From assembly GCF_013149785.1 (NCBI RefSeq), contig NZ_JABEZU010000002.1, forward strand, positions 62,001 to 126,000: a stretch of 64,000 nucleotides of DNA, in the 5' to 3' direction. Both the position numbers and the translations under genes were made by a program. How positions within the stretch are numbered: the first letter of the stretch is position 1; every line of letters starts with the position of its first letter. Below are positions 23,656 through 31,588 of the stretch, in pieces. Under the pieces are notes generated by a model, which was not told the origin of the DNA, did not search any database, and saw only the letters and a list, made by a program, of their open reading frames with translations. This DNA comes from Isoptericola halotolerans. GTDB taxonomy: Bacteria > Actinomycetota > Actinomycetes > Actinomycetales > Cellulomonadaceae.

Positions 23656-24318
23656 TCAGCCGACGGGCGTCGCCGCGGGCGGCGCCTTGAGGACCGCGAG
23701 CACCCGGGACGCCTCGAAGGGGCGGTCGGGGGAGGCGCTCGAGTCCACCTCCCGCACCACGTGCTGGGACAGGGTTCGCAGGGGGACGTTGGAGTGGTTG
23801 GAGCTCCGTCGCAGGACGCTGAACGCCTCGTCGTCGTCGACCTCGAGGGCGAGGCGGACGAGGATCTTGGCCTGCTCGATGTCACGACGGCTGCTGGCCG
23901 CGGCGCGGATCGAGGCGTCGGCCTGCTCCGCGGCGAAGCGGGAGACGCTGTCGGTCAGGTCGTGGACGAAGCTGGCGATCGAGACCGTCGTGCCGCGCTC
24001 GTCGCGGCGGCCCTCACCGACGACCGAGACGACGTGCGCCTCGCTGTGCACGTCGAGGATGCGGTGCACGGTGGAGAACGGTTCCCCGGTGCGGCGCGCG
24101 TCGTCGAGGACGTGGCGCTCCGTGTCGCGGTCGTCCGGATGCTTGTGCGCCAGCACCATCTCGGTGGTGGGGACGACCTCGCCCGGTTCGAAGCCATGGA
24201 TGCGGTAGGTCTCGTCCGACCACCACCAGGTCTCGGTGTCGAGATCGACCTGGTAACGGCCCGGGCGTGTGCGGTCTGCTCGGGAGTGCCGGGTCTCGGT
24301 CGGTGTCGTCGAAGTCAT
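23656..24318 (-). CDS. PAS and ANTAR domain regulator
   Basis: A 220-residue cytoplasmic protein. Residues ~20-125 are a PAS domain of the PAS_3 type ('TWWWSDETYRIHGFEPGEV', 'HPDDRD'). Residues ~135-205 are an ANTAR helical bundle ('SSRRDIEQAKILVRLALEV', 'DEAFSVLRRSSNHSNVPLRT'). ANTAR domains bind paired hexanucleotide RNA hairpins and cause antitermination, so this is likely a signal-dependent RNA-binding antiterminator; the PAS ligand is unknown. ATG 24318 has AAGGAGGACCCG upstream. The upstream region contains the dyad TCTGGATTGACTCCAGA (24381-24397). It faces away from the chitinase gene. Confidence 0.88.
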   Translation of the reverse strand: MTSTTPTETRHSRADRTRPGRYQVDLDTETWWWSDETYRIHGFEPGEVVPTTEMVLAHKHPDDRDTERHVLDDARRTGEPFSTVHRILDVHSEAHVVSVVGEGRRDERGTTVSIASFVHDLTDSVSRFAAEQADASIRAAASSRRDIEQAKILVRLALEVDDDEAFSVLRRSSNHSNVPLRTLSQHVVREVDSSASPDRPFEASRVLAVLKAPPAATPVG

Positions 24319-24380
24319 CGGGTCCTCCTTCGTCGGTGCCCCCGTCGTGGATGGATCTCGGTCTCGTTACCGAAACGTTA

Positions 24381-24397
24381 TCTGGATTGACTCCAGA
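24381..24397. promoter_or_regulatory. Dyad in the PAS-ANTAR / chitinase divergent region
   Basis: TCTGGA-TTGAC-TCCAGA, 6-bp arms around 5 nt. The 233-bp gap between the divergent genes is otherwise unremarkable apart from the chitinase promoter and leader hairpin. A regulator could bind here to control both. Confidence 0.35.
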
Positions 24398-24494
24398 GCT
24401 CAGTGCGAGCGACGCCTGCCCGCCTGATCATCACGAACTCCTCACGGCTGTCGCCCTCGGTCAGGTGACCCTGGCGCTTCCTCTGTGGCACCGC

Positions 24495-24547
24495 TAATGT
24501 GCAGGGAACCGAACAAACCCGGTACCGGGTGCTCGGCACCCGGAGGA
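24495..24547 (+). promoter_or_regulatory. Chitinase -10 box and leader hairpin over the ribosome-binding site
   Basis: TAATGT (24495-24500) is the best -10 candidate. The ~45-nt leader contains CCGGGTGC (24525-24532) pairing with GCACCCGG (24536-24543) round a 3-nt loop. The stem takes in the first bases of the GGAGGA ribosome-binding site (24542-24547). An alternative stem, CCCGGTACCGGG, overlaps it. Translation may be structure-limited. Confidence 0.45.
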
Positions 24548-24551
24548 AGCA

Positions 24552-26315
24552 GTGAGGCTCCCGATGAGACAGAAGTCCCGCGCCCTGTTCGCCCTGACCG
24601 CGACGACCACCGCCGTCGGCCTCGCCGCCGGTGCCCTTGCCGCCGGGCCGGCGTCAGCCGCCCCGCCCGACCGCGGTGCTCCCGACGGGAGCTCCACCCA
24701 CGACGCCGACGGCGTCAACGGCTACACGACCCTCGGCTACTTCCCGGCCTGGGCCTCCGGCGAGGCCCACGACTACGAGGTCGCCGACCTGGTGCGGACC
24801 GGCGCCGCCGCCGACCTCACCCATCTCACCTACGCGTTCGGCAACGTCACCACCGACCTCGTGTGCGACATCAGCGACGGTGTCGTCCCCGACGACGGCG
24901 TCGATCCCGGAGAGCCGGAGGGCGACCCCGAGAACGACTACCTGCGGCTGATCGGCGCGGAGGACTCCGTCGACGGCGTGGCCGACGTCGAGGGCCAGGC
25001 GCTCGCCGGGAACTTCAACCAGCTCCGCAAGCTCAAGGAGATCTACCCGGACCTGAAGATCATGGTCTCCCTGGGCGGGTGGACCTGGTCCGACAACTTC
25101 TCCGAGGCGGCGCTTACGCCGGAGAGCCGCGAACGGCTCGTCGACTCGTGCCTGGACATCTACCTGGACGGCAACCTGCCCGTCTACGGCGACCAGGGCG
25201 GTCCGGGGGTCGCGGCCGGGATCTTCGACGGGTTCGACATGGACTGGGAGTGGCCCGGCGCCGACGGTGAGCACCCGACACCGCACCCCGACGTCGACCA
25301 GGAGAACTTCCTGGCGCTCATGGAGCTGTTCCGCGAGAAGCTCGACGAGCGCACCGCGGACACCGGCGACGAGTACCTGCTGACCGGCTTCGCCCCGGCC
25401 GGCTGGGCCCCGCGCACGAACGGGGGCTGGGTGGACCCGCGGCTGGCCGCCGTCGTCGACTTCCTCAACGTCCAGGGCTACGACTACCACGGCACCTGGG
25501 TCGCCGACCGGACTGGCCACCAGGGCAACCTGCACCCCTACTCGTGGCCCGACGCACCGGACCAGGACGCCAACTGGGGGCTCGCCGTCGACGGCCTGCT
25601 CGCTGCCTACCGCGCCGCCGGGTACCGCGACGAGCAGATCGTGCTCGGCCTCGCCGCCTACGGGCAGGGTTGGTCCGGGGTGGAGGACCCGACGCCCGGT
25701 GCACCGGCCGGTGGGGCGATCGGCGTGAAGAACTACTCCGCGCTGCGCACGGTGGGCACCGAGTACTACGACGCCGACGCCGTGGCCTCCTACCGGTGGG
25801 ACGGCGACCAGTGGTGGAGCCTCGACACGCCGCGGTCGGTGACCGCCAAGGCCGAGTGGCTCGCCGAGAACGGGTACGGGGGCGCCTACTTCTGGGACAT
25901 CGCCGGCGACTACGACAACGAGCTGACCGGCGCGCTGGCCGACACGTTCCGCGCGGCGACGCCGGGACCTCTGGTTGTCGGGGAGGGCGCCGCGCCCTGG
26001 TACGCCTCCGGGGTGTACACCACCGGCGACGTCGTGTCGCACAACGGTGTCGAGTACGAGGCGAAGTGGTGGACGCGGAACCAGGAGCCGGGTACCGCTG
26101 CGAAGCGCGGCCCGTGGCGCGAGATCGGGGTGCACGGGGACAACCCCGTGGCGGCCGAGCCGTGCGGGGCGGCCTTCGACCCGTCGGCGACCTACACCTC
26201 CGGCGACGTGGTCTCGCGCGCCGGGGTGAACCACGCCGCGATGTGGTGGACCCGCGGAGAGGTGCCCGGGACGTCGGTCACCGGCGCCTGGGACGCAGGG
26301 GTGCCCTGCGCCTGA
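24552..26315 (+). CDS. Secreted GH18 chitinase with two CBM5/12-like modules
   Basis: A 587-residue extracellular endochitinase. GTG 24552 lies 4 nt after GGAGGA. The signal peptide ends near 'AAGPASA'. The GH18 TIM barrel (~55-470) has 'MVSLGGWTWSDNF' on beta-3 and the catalytic 'FDGFDMDWEWP' with D226, D229, D231 and the proton donor E233, then 'VQGYDYHG' and 'YFWDIAGDY'. Two C-terminal aromatic modules ('VYTTGDVVSHNGVEYEAKWW', 'ATYTSGDVVSRAGVNHAAMWW') match CBM5/12 and are close relatives of the pair on the PL9 lyase. It cleaves chitin by substrate-assisted retention. A long palindrome follows 18 bp downstream. Confidence 0.95.
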   Translation: MRLPMRQKSRALFALTATTTAVGLAAGALAAGPASAAPPDRGAPDGSSTHDADGVNGYTTLGYFPAWASGEAHDYEVADLVRTGAAADLTHLTYAFGNVTTDLVCDISDGVVPDDGVDPGEPEGDPENDYLRLIGAEDSVDGVADVEGQALAGNFNQLRKLKEIYPDLKIMVSLGGWTWSDNFSEAALTPESRERLVDSCLDIYLDGNLPVYGDQGGPGVAAGIFDGFDMDWEWPGADGEHPTPHPDVDQENFLALMELFREKLDERTADTGDEYLLTGFAPAGWAPRTNGGWVDPRLAAVVDFLNVQGYDYHGTWVADRTGHQGNLHPYSWPDAPDQDANWGLAVDGLLAAYRAAGYRDEQIVLGLAAYGQGWSGVEDPTPGAPAGGAIGVKNYSALRTVGTEYYDADAVASYRWDGDQWWSLDTPRSVTAKAEWLAENGYGGAYFWDIAGDYDNELTGALADTFRAATPGPLVVGEGAAPWYASGVYTTGDVVSHNGVEYEAKWWTRNQEPGTAAKRGPWREIGVHGDNPVAAEPCGAAFDPSATYTSGDVVSRAGVNHAAMWWTRGEVPGTSVTGAWDAGVPCA

Positions 26316-26333
26316 GGGCCCCTCTCATCCCTT

Positions 26334-26410
26334 CCCGCGAAGTAGTACCTCCGGTCGCGCGGTCGTACCCCCGGGGTACTTCCCCGCGACCTGCGGTACT
26401 ACTTCGCGGG
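26334..26410. repeat. Imperfect 77-bp palindrome after the chitinase gene
   Basis: Outer arms CCCGCGAAGTAGTACC (26334-26349) and GGTACTACTTCGCGGG (26395-26410) are perfect. Inner GGTCGCG pairs with CGCGACC, and the centre is GTACCCCCGGGGTAC. It could end chitinase transcription, but it is far longer than a normal terminator and repeats the word GTAC three times per half. Confidence 0.85.
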
Positions 26411-26499
26411 ACGTCTCGGTGGTGACCGACGTCGCAGGGCCGCGGATTTCGCGGATACGGGCTGGTTCGGTATCCTCGGTGGGCCGGTTCGTCCGGCGA

Positions 26500-26589
26500 G
26501 GTAGCGTGTCCGAGCGGCCGAAGGTGCAGCACTCGAAATGCTGTGTGGTGTCAAAGCCACCGTGGGTTCAAATCCCACCGCTACCGCCA
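26500..26589 (+). tRNA. tRNA-Ser, anticodon CGA
   Basis: The acceptor stem GGTAGCG (26500-26506) pairs with CGCTACC (26579-26585). The anticodon arm CAGCA-CTCGAAA-TGCTG places anticodon CGA at 26534-26536, reading UCG (Ser). A long variable arm (class II tRNA, as expected for Ser) and a T-arm with GTTCAAAT follow. The discriminator G26586 is followed by an encoded CCA (26587-26589). Mature gene body 26500-26586. A strong terminator follows immediately. Confidence 0.97.
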
Positions 26590-26591
26590 CC

Positions 26592-26635
26592 CGAAGGGCC
26601 CCACCCGCAAGATTCTGCGGATGTGGGGCCCTTCG
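26592..26635 (+). terminator. Hairpin terminator of tRNA-Ser
   Basis: CGAAGGGCCCCAC (26592-26604) pairs with GTGGGGCCCTTCG (26623-26635); an inner CCGCA/TGCGG extends the stem. It begins 3 nt after the tRNA CCA. Confidence 0.88.
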
Positions 26636-27047
26636 TCGGTCCAGCACTTTGTCCGCTGCGCGTGTCCGGTCAGCCGATCGACGGACCCGCAGCATCGTCG
26701 GCCGTCCGTACCGCAAGTTGGTTGATGACCTCGCGCGTGTACGGGGGGATTGGCGACTCAGGTCGCGGGGCTTTTCGTCGGTGCGGGCGACGGCGAGGCA
26801 TGCGGGTCACTAGAGATGGTCACGCTCCTCATGGGGCACCACCGGGTCACCGACGTGCCGAGCCGCCAGACTGCTGACGCGGACCTCGGCGCGGACTTCC
26901 CTGTCGTCGGCGACCAGCGCCTCGTGGACGCGCTGACTGACCTGGGCTATCGCGGCCGGGCACGTACTGCGGTGCGCCCCCTCGGGGCAGTAGCGAGATC
27001 TCGGGACGAAGCCGGGTTCCGACGTGACGTCGTGCGAACCTTGCTCT
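26636..27047. other. Gene-poor stretch beside tRNA-Ser
   Basis: About 410 bp without a convincing gene. A rightward frame at 26750-27106 reads 118 residues with no recognisable domain and biased Gly/Arg content, so I do not call it. Composition is more irregular than the flanks. tRNA 3' ends are common integration sites, but I found no second copy of the tRNA 3' sequence (att) in the window. This may be the scar of an old insertion. Confidence 0.4.
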
Positions 27048-27401
27048 GTGGATCAGGTCTATGTGTACACGGTGGAGGACGGCCGCGCGGAGTGCTGGAG
27101 GGCTGAGATCGCCGTCCATGCCGATAGCCCAGCCAGCGCGTTCCGTACCCTTCGAGACGCAGGTCTGAGGAAGTCCCAGTTCGACGGTTCCACGCGGCCG
27201 ACTCGTGTGACACCTCGTGCGGAGTTCGACGACGATCTGTTCGGGGTGAGGGGGATAGCCCGCAGGCAGTCCGAGGATGAAGGTTGGGAACCGTGGGCAG
27301 CCGTCCCCGAGGGCTTCTGCCTGAACTGGAGGGACTCTGGGGCCGTGGGACTGCACAACCCGATCGGCGGCGGCTTCCGACGAGCGCACCCGCGAGATTG
27401 A
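27048..27401 (+). CDS. Hypothetical protein
   Basis: A predicted 117-residue soluble protein starting VDQVYVYTVEDGRAECW. It has mixed alpha/beta character ('AEIAVHADSPASAFRTLRDA'), is aromatic-rich near the end ('EDEGWEPWAAVPEGFCLNWR'), and has no signal peptide or membrane helix. Its amino-acid make-up is protein-like, unlike the overlapping frames. GTG 27024 would add eight residues; neither start has a clear ribosome-binding site. It lies alone between the tRNA-Ser unit and the convergent SDR gene in slightly less GC-rich DNA, which suggests an accessory gene. No family recognised. Confidence 0.5.
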   Translation: MDQVYVYTVEDGRAECWRAEIAVHADSPASAFRTLRDAGLRKSQFDGSTRPTRVTPRAEFDDDLFGVRGIARRQSEDEGWEPWAAVPEGFCLNWRDSGAVGLHNPIGGGFRRAHPRD

Positions 27402-27508
27402 CTCACCTGGAACGAGCCGTGGAGTCGCGAACTAGGTGAGCCGATCGATGGCAGCCGGTGCGCGTCCGCCGCGACGCGCAGGTCGACGGCTGACCCGGCG
27501 GCACGCCG

Positions 27509-28288
27509 TCACGCGATGAGCGACTGCCCGCCGTCGACGAACACCTCGGTGCCGGTCACATGGCTCGCCGCGTCCGACACGAGGAAGGCGATGGCGTCCG
27601 CGACCTGCGCCGCGTCGCCCGACTCCTCACCGGTCAACGGAATCTGCCCCTCCGGGAACTCCGCCTCGACGCCCAGATCCTCGGTGCTCCGCTGCTCGGT
27701 GTTGTCGTCGATCTGCGTGTCGATCGCGCCTGGGCACACGGAGTTGACCCGCACACCGCGCGGTCCGAGCTCGACGGCCGCCATGCGTGCGAACGCCACC
27801 TGGCCCGCCTTGCTCGTCGCGTAGGCCGACGCGCCGGAGTTGCTGAACGTGCGGGTCCCGTTGATGGACGAGACCACGACGACGGCGCCGCCCTGGCGCA
27901 CGAGCAGCGGCACTGCGTACCGCACGGTGTGGAAGGTGCCGGTGAGGTTGGTGTCGATCGTGGCGGCCCACTCCTCGGGCTCCAGCTCCTCGAGCGGGGC
28001 CCAGACGCCGTTGACACCCGCGTTCGCGACGACGATGTCGAGCCGGCCGAGCTCCTGCTCGACCTGGGCGAGCACGTCGCGCACCATGGCGGCGTCCTCG
28101 ACGTTCGCTGCCACCGGCAAGGCCCTGCCGCCGTCGCGCCGGATCTCCTCGGCGACGTCGTCGGCGCTCTCCTGGCTGTGCCCGAGCGGCACCACCGTGG
28201 CGCCCTCCCGTGCCAGGCGCAGCGCCGTGGCTCGTCCGATGCCCGAACCTGCGCCCGTGACCAGTGCGACCTTGCCTTCGAGTGTCAT
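27509..28288 (-). CDS. Short-chain dehydrogenase/reductase (SDR)
   Basis: A 259-residue classical SDR, an NAD(P)-dependent oxidoreductase. The cofactor motif TGAGSGIG (11-18) opens the Rossmann fold. 'ANAG' (88-91) and the catalytic Ser near 141 with Y156-x3-K160 in 'SAYATSKAG' complete the active site, and 'PGAIDTQ' follows. The C-terminus 'GTEVFVDGGQS' is typical of 3-oxoacyl-ACP reductase-like members. The substrate cannot be told. ATG 28288 has GGAGGGAGCGCG upstream; an earlier in-frame start at 28327 lacks this and is rejected. Confidence 0.9.
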   Translation of the reverse strand: MTLEGKVALVTGAGSGIGRATALRLAREGATVVPLGHSQESADDVAEEIRRDGGRALPVAANVEDAAMVRDVLAQVEQELGRLDIVVANAGVNGVWAPLEELEPEEWAATIDTNLTGTFHTVRYAVPLLVRQGGAVVVVSSINGTRTFSNSGASAYATSKAGQVAFARMAAVELGPRGVRVNSVCPGAIDTQIDDNTEQRSTEDLGVEAEFPEGQIPLTGEESGDAAQVADAIAFLVSDAASHVTGTEVFVDGGQSLIA

Positions 28289-28369
28289 CGCGCTCCCTCC
28301 GTGATCGACGCCATCGACGCTAACCACGACACCGGCACCTCGCGAGATCTGAGGAGCTCCGAGGTCCGT

Positions 28370-29164
28370 TCAGCGGACCGCCTGAAGCCTCGCGTCCGCG
28401 TCCCGCCGTCGTTCCTTGACCAGAAGGACGACGGCCACGACGACGCCTGCGATCGCGAGGAACGGGGCGGTGAGTCCGGCCCAGGGGAGGCTCGACGAGA
28501 ACGTCGAGAAGTCCCACAGGCCGTGGAGGAGCATCGCGGGGACCAGTGACCCCGTCGAGCGGAACGCCAGGTAGTACACGGATCCGAGCCCGAACTGGAT
28601 GACGACCTGGAGGAACGCCAGTGATCCGATGCCGAAGAAGAAGTTGGGCAGGTGCAGCAGCGAGAACAGGGTCGTGGAGAGGAACCAGACACCCATCTCG
28701 CCGAACCGGCTGCGCAGCGCGACGACGAGCTGGCCGCGCGCGACGACCTCCTCGTTGAACCCCACCAGGATGCTGCCGATCACGAGGAGGATCCACATCG
28801 TCATCGTCACCCTGGAGAACTCGCCGAACACCAGGTTGAGGATCGCGACCACGGCCATGATCACCGGGACGACGGCGCCGCTTCTCGGGAGCCGCTTGGT
28901 CTCGCGCAGAGACGGCCGCCACCACCCGAAGGCCGAGAGGCTGACGAGGATCACGACGAGGCCACCGCTGAGGGGCGCCACGTACCACTTCAGCAGCGTG
29001 TCTTCGCTCTCCCCGACGCGGGCGTAGTCGATGCCGTTGACCATCCAGATGGCGTAGAAGACCGCCAGGTAGGCGATGAAGACGGCGAGGCCCAGCCAGA
29101 CCCGAGGACGGACGCGCAAGGCTGTCGCGCCGGAGGTTGTGTGCATGGAGGCAGTCGAAACCAT
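28370..29164 (-). CDS. CPBP-family intramembrane metalloprotease (CAAX protease-like)
   Basis: A 264-residue integral-membrane protein with about eight hydrophobic helices. It has the three CPBP motifs: 'NEEVVARGQL' (EExxxR), 'FSLLHLPNF' (FxxxH) and 'LLHGLWD' (HxxxN/D-like). These residues line a glutamate-based active site within the membrane. Bacterial members cleave membrane proteins or act in bacteriocin immunity; no bacteriocin gene is visible here. ATG 29164 is preceded by CGGAGAAC; ATG 29146 is an alternative. The SDR gene lies 81 bp downstream on the same strand. Confidence 0.88.
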   Translation of the reverse strand: MVSTASMHTTSGATALRVRPRVWLGLAVFIAYLAVFYAIWMVNGIDYARVGESEDTLLKWYVAPLSGGLVVILVSLSAFGWWRPSLRETKRLPRSGAVVPVIMAVVAILNLVFGEFSRVTMTMWILLVIGSILVGFNEEVVARGQLVVALRSRFGEMGVWFLSTTLFSLLHLPNFFFGIGSLAFLQVVIQFGLGSVYYLAFRSTGSLVPAMLLHGLWDFSTFSSSLPWAGLTAPFLAIAGVVVAVVLLVKERRRDADARLQAVR

Positions 29165-29195
29165 GTTCTCCGAACACGGTCAAGCCCGCCGCCGC

Positions 29196-29486
29196 TCAGG
29201 TCAGCCGACGGGTCAGGTGCACGGCGACGGTGTCACCCACGTCCTTGCCGAGCCGCTTGCGCAGCTTCGCGTTGAGGGACAGCATCAGCTCGCCGCGCCC
29301 GGTGGGCATGAGGCCGACGTTCTCGACGGGGACGTCGTCCACCGTGGCGTCGACACGGACCGAACGGCCCGTCCCCAGGAGCTCGGTCGCACCGGCGAGC
29401 TCGACGCAGGGCCACACCTCGCCCTTGACGTCGACGCCGATGGGCGCGGTGAACGTGTGGTCGAGGGTGGTGCTCTGGTCGGGCAT
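29196..29486 (-). CDS. DUF1905 domain protein
   Basis: A 96-residue small beta-rich protein. 'HTFTAPIGVDVKGEVWPCVE' and 'ENVGLMPTGRGELMLSLNAK', ending 'RKRLGKDVGDTVAVHLTRR', match the DUF1905 pattern, a double-psi/AbrB-like small barrel with conserved 'LGKxVGDxV'. Function is unknown; some longer members carry a YdeI/OmpD-type partner domain that is missing here. ATG 29486 has GAAGGAGTCTC before it, an ideal site. It is divergent from the VOC protein gene with a 150-bp gap. Confidence 0.82.
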   Translation of the reverse strand: MPDQSTTLDHTFTAPIGVDVKGEVWPCVELAGATELLGTGRSVRVDATVDDVPVENVGLMPTGRGELMLSLNAKLRKRLGKDVGDTVAVHLTRRLT

Positions 29487-29636
29487 GAGACTCCTTCGAG
29501 GCGTTCGGCAGCTGAGGTGAGAGGGACTGTGCACAAGGCCCTGACTCATCGGTCCTCGCGGGATACGTTGAAACGACTGGTCGGTCCGGCGCGCCGCGCC
29601 CGGCGTCCGGCCGTCCCGAACGAAAGGAAGTCCTTC

Positions 29637-30014
29637 ATGGCATGTCGTCTCAGCGAGCTGGTGCTCGGATGCCGCGACCCCCGGCTCCTGGCCCGGTTCT
29701 GGTGCGACGTCCTCGACTACGTCGTCCTGGACGAGGAGGAGGACATGCTGGAGATCGGCCCTCGTGAGGGGTTCGGTGGCCCGCAGCCGACCATCATCCT
29801 CAGCCGCAGGGACGAGCCCGAACCGGGCAAGACGCGCCTGCACATCGACGTCAACCCGACCGACCGCGACCAGGACGCCGAGCTCGAACGCCTCCTGGCT
29901 CTCGGCGCCCGCCCGGCGGACATCGGCCAGACCGGCGAGGAGCACTGGCACGTCCTCGCCGACCCGGAGGACAACGTGTTCTGCCTGCTCAGGAGACGCC
30001 TCGACCCGCTCTGA
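29637..30014 (+). CDS. VOC / glyoxalase-like domain protein
   Basis: A 125-residue cytoplasmic protein with a vicinal-oxygen-chelate fold built from two beta-alpha-beta3 halves: 'LSELVLGCRDPRLLARFWCD' in the first, and 'KTRLHIDVNP' with 'EEHWHVLADPEDNVFCLLRR' in the second. The His and Glu positions needed for a metal site are only partly visible, so it may be an enzyme, a resistance protein or a binding protein. ATG 29637 follows GAAAGGAAGTCCTTC. The adjacent convergent gene is the ATPase-nuclease. Confidence 0.87.
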   Translation: MACRLSELVLGCRDPRLLARFWCDVLDYVVLDEEEDMLEIGPREGFGGPQPTIILSRRDEPEPGKTRLHIDVNPTDRDQDAELERLLALGARPADIGQTGEEHWHVLADPEDNVFCLLRRRLDPL

Positions 30015-30046
30015 CAGGGGACAGGCGCCGAGCACAGCTCACCGCA

Positions 30047-31555
30047 TCAGGAAGCGCGCTGGGTGTAGAGGTCTTCGAGAGTCACGAGGTGCACATCCTC
30101 GCGGCCGGCCGCTTCGGAGGTCAGCGACTCGTCGAATCCCGTCCGGCTGAACAGTGCGAGCTGGGCTCGTCCGACGTCGCGGCCGGAGTTCTGAAGGACC
30201 TGGCGGATGTGCTCGAGGCGGTTCAGGTCGGCCTGGGTGCGCTGCTTGTTGGTCGACTTCGCCTCGCCGAGAACGACGATCGGTGCCTTCTCGTCGTGCC
30301 GCCGTCGGCCGCGAGCGAGTGCGACGACGTCGAGCTCGTGCTGGGTGCGTCCCCTGGCGTCGTTGATGACGGCGGGCCCGACCTCGCCGACGGGCTGACC
30401 CCACCGGCCGCCGGAGAACCGTGCGGTCCAGACGCGGGCGAGGTGTTCGAAGTGTGGTCCGAGCACGTGCGTCGAGTAGCTGTCGGATGCCGCGCGCCAG
30501 GCGGCGGACACGTCGCGCTCCTCGAGCAGCGCCCGGTACGGGTCGATGACGACCTGGGCGAACCGGATGATCGGGTCGGCCAGGTAGTAGAGGGGTCGTT
30601 TGCGGGTGAGCACGTCCTCCACGCGCAACAGGAAGCCGGTGGCTTCGAGGACGCCGAGGGAGTGCTTGAGCGCGTTGTACTCGCGCCCGACCGCGGACCC
30701 GATCGCTGTGGGGGAGTGGTGCCCGGCGGCGACGGTCTGCAGCACGCTGTTGTAGACGGCCTTGTCGAGGTTGCGTGGGTCCTCGCGGAGCAGGAACGAC
30801 TTCTCGTTGAACAGGGCGCTGGCCGGGTTCAGGACCTGGCCGGCGAGCCATCTCTCGAGCCCGTCGGTCGTGGCCGGCGGGGGTGCGGTGACGAGCTGCT
30901 TGTACCCGGGCGTTCCGCCGAGGATCGCGTCGACGTGGAAAGCGACGTGGGGGTCGTCGATGTCCCAGAACTGGCGGGAGAGCTGGTAGTCGAACGGAGA
31001 CATCGCCAGCTCGAGCTGGGCACGGCCACGGAGCGGCTTGCTGCCGGCGAGCAGCTCGCGCATGACCGACAGCGATGACCCGCACAGGATGACGGTGGTG
31101 GGTGGGGTGTCCGGGTCGTTCTGCGCCTCGTCGTACAACAGCTGAAGCGCCGACGGGATCTCGGGAGAGTGAGCGAGGAGGTAGGGCAGCTCGTCGATGA
31201 CGAGCAGGCGAGCCCCGTGCCGCCGTCGTCCCGCACGTGTGCTGCGCCGCATGCCGAGCGCGACGCGGAGCGCGGCTTCCCAGTCCTCGAACCTCAGGCT
31301 GTCCGGGTCGAGGTCGAGGTGGTCGGCGATGTCGAGGGCGAACTGGTCCAGGGCAGGGCGCCGCTCGAGCTCGCGCGCTTGGTGGTAGAGCCCGTCAACG
31401 GCGTGGGCGAGGCGGCGCAGCACGTAGCTCTTGCCGTGCCGGCGCCGGCCCGACACGACGGCGACCCGGATGCCTGGGGCGGCCATCGTGACCAAGTTGG
31501 TCAGGTCGCTCCACTCGATCGTCCGGTCGAACAGGTCGGCAGGGCGTGTGACCAC
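30047..31555 (-). CDS. ATPase (archaeal-ATPase-like) with C-terminal PD-(D/E)XK nuclease-like domain
   Basis: A 502-residue cytoplasmic protein. A P-loop ATPase fills ~10-240: Walker A 'SGRRRHGKS' (35-43), Walker B 'LLVIDELPYLL' (117-127), sensor 'VILCGSSLSVM'. A winged-helix region (~285-350, 'IGSAVGREYNALKHSLGVLE') follows. The C-terminal ~150 residues look like the DUF234 nuclease fold, with 'HELDVVAL' (D409) and 'VVLGEAKST' (E431, K433) giving a D...ExK signature. The family is sporadic in bacteria and archaea; roles in defence or as toxins are suspected, not shown. GTG 31555 has GGAGGAAACGACG upstream. An AT-rich promoter with two tandem dyads precedes it. Confidence 0.85.
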   Translation of the reverse strand: MVTRPADLFDRTIEWSDLTNLVTMAAPGIRVAVVSGRRRHGKSYVLRRLAHAVDGLYHQARELERRPALDQFALDIADHLDLDPDSLRFEDWEAALRVALGMRRSTRAGRRRHGARLLVIDELPYLLAHSPEIPSALQLLYDEAQNDPDTPPTTVILCGSSLSVMRELLAGSKPLRGRAQLELAMSPFDYQLSRQFWDIDDPHVAFHVDAILGGTPGYKQLVTAPPPATTDGLERWLAGQVLNPASALFNEKSFLLREDPRNLDKAVYNSVLQTVAAGHHSPTAIGSAVGREYNALKHSLGVLEATGFLLRVEDVLTRKRPLYYLADPIIRFAQVVIDPYRALLEERDVSAAWRAASDSYSTHVLGPHFEHLARVWTARFSGGRWGQPVGEVGPAVINDARGRTQHELDVVALARGRRRHDEKAPIVVLGEAKSTNKQRTQADLNRLEHIRQVLQNSGRDVGRAQLALFSRTGFDESLTSEAAGREDVHLVTLEDLYTQRAS

Positions 31556-31588
31556 CGTCGTTTCCTCCGCTCCTCGAACCGAGCAATA

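Noticed and set aside
26560-26590. tRNA 3' end as a phage attachment site
   Set aside because: No second copy of the sequence and no integrase gene found within the window.
26750-27106. 118-codon plus-strand frame after tRNA-Ser
   Set aside because: No recognisable domain, Gly/Arg-biased, no ribosome-binding site, and it overlaps the more protein-like frame at 27048-27401.
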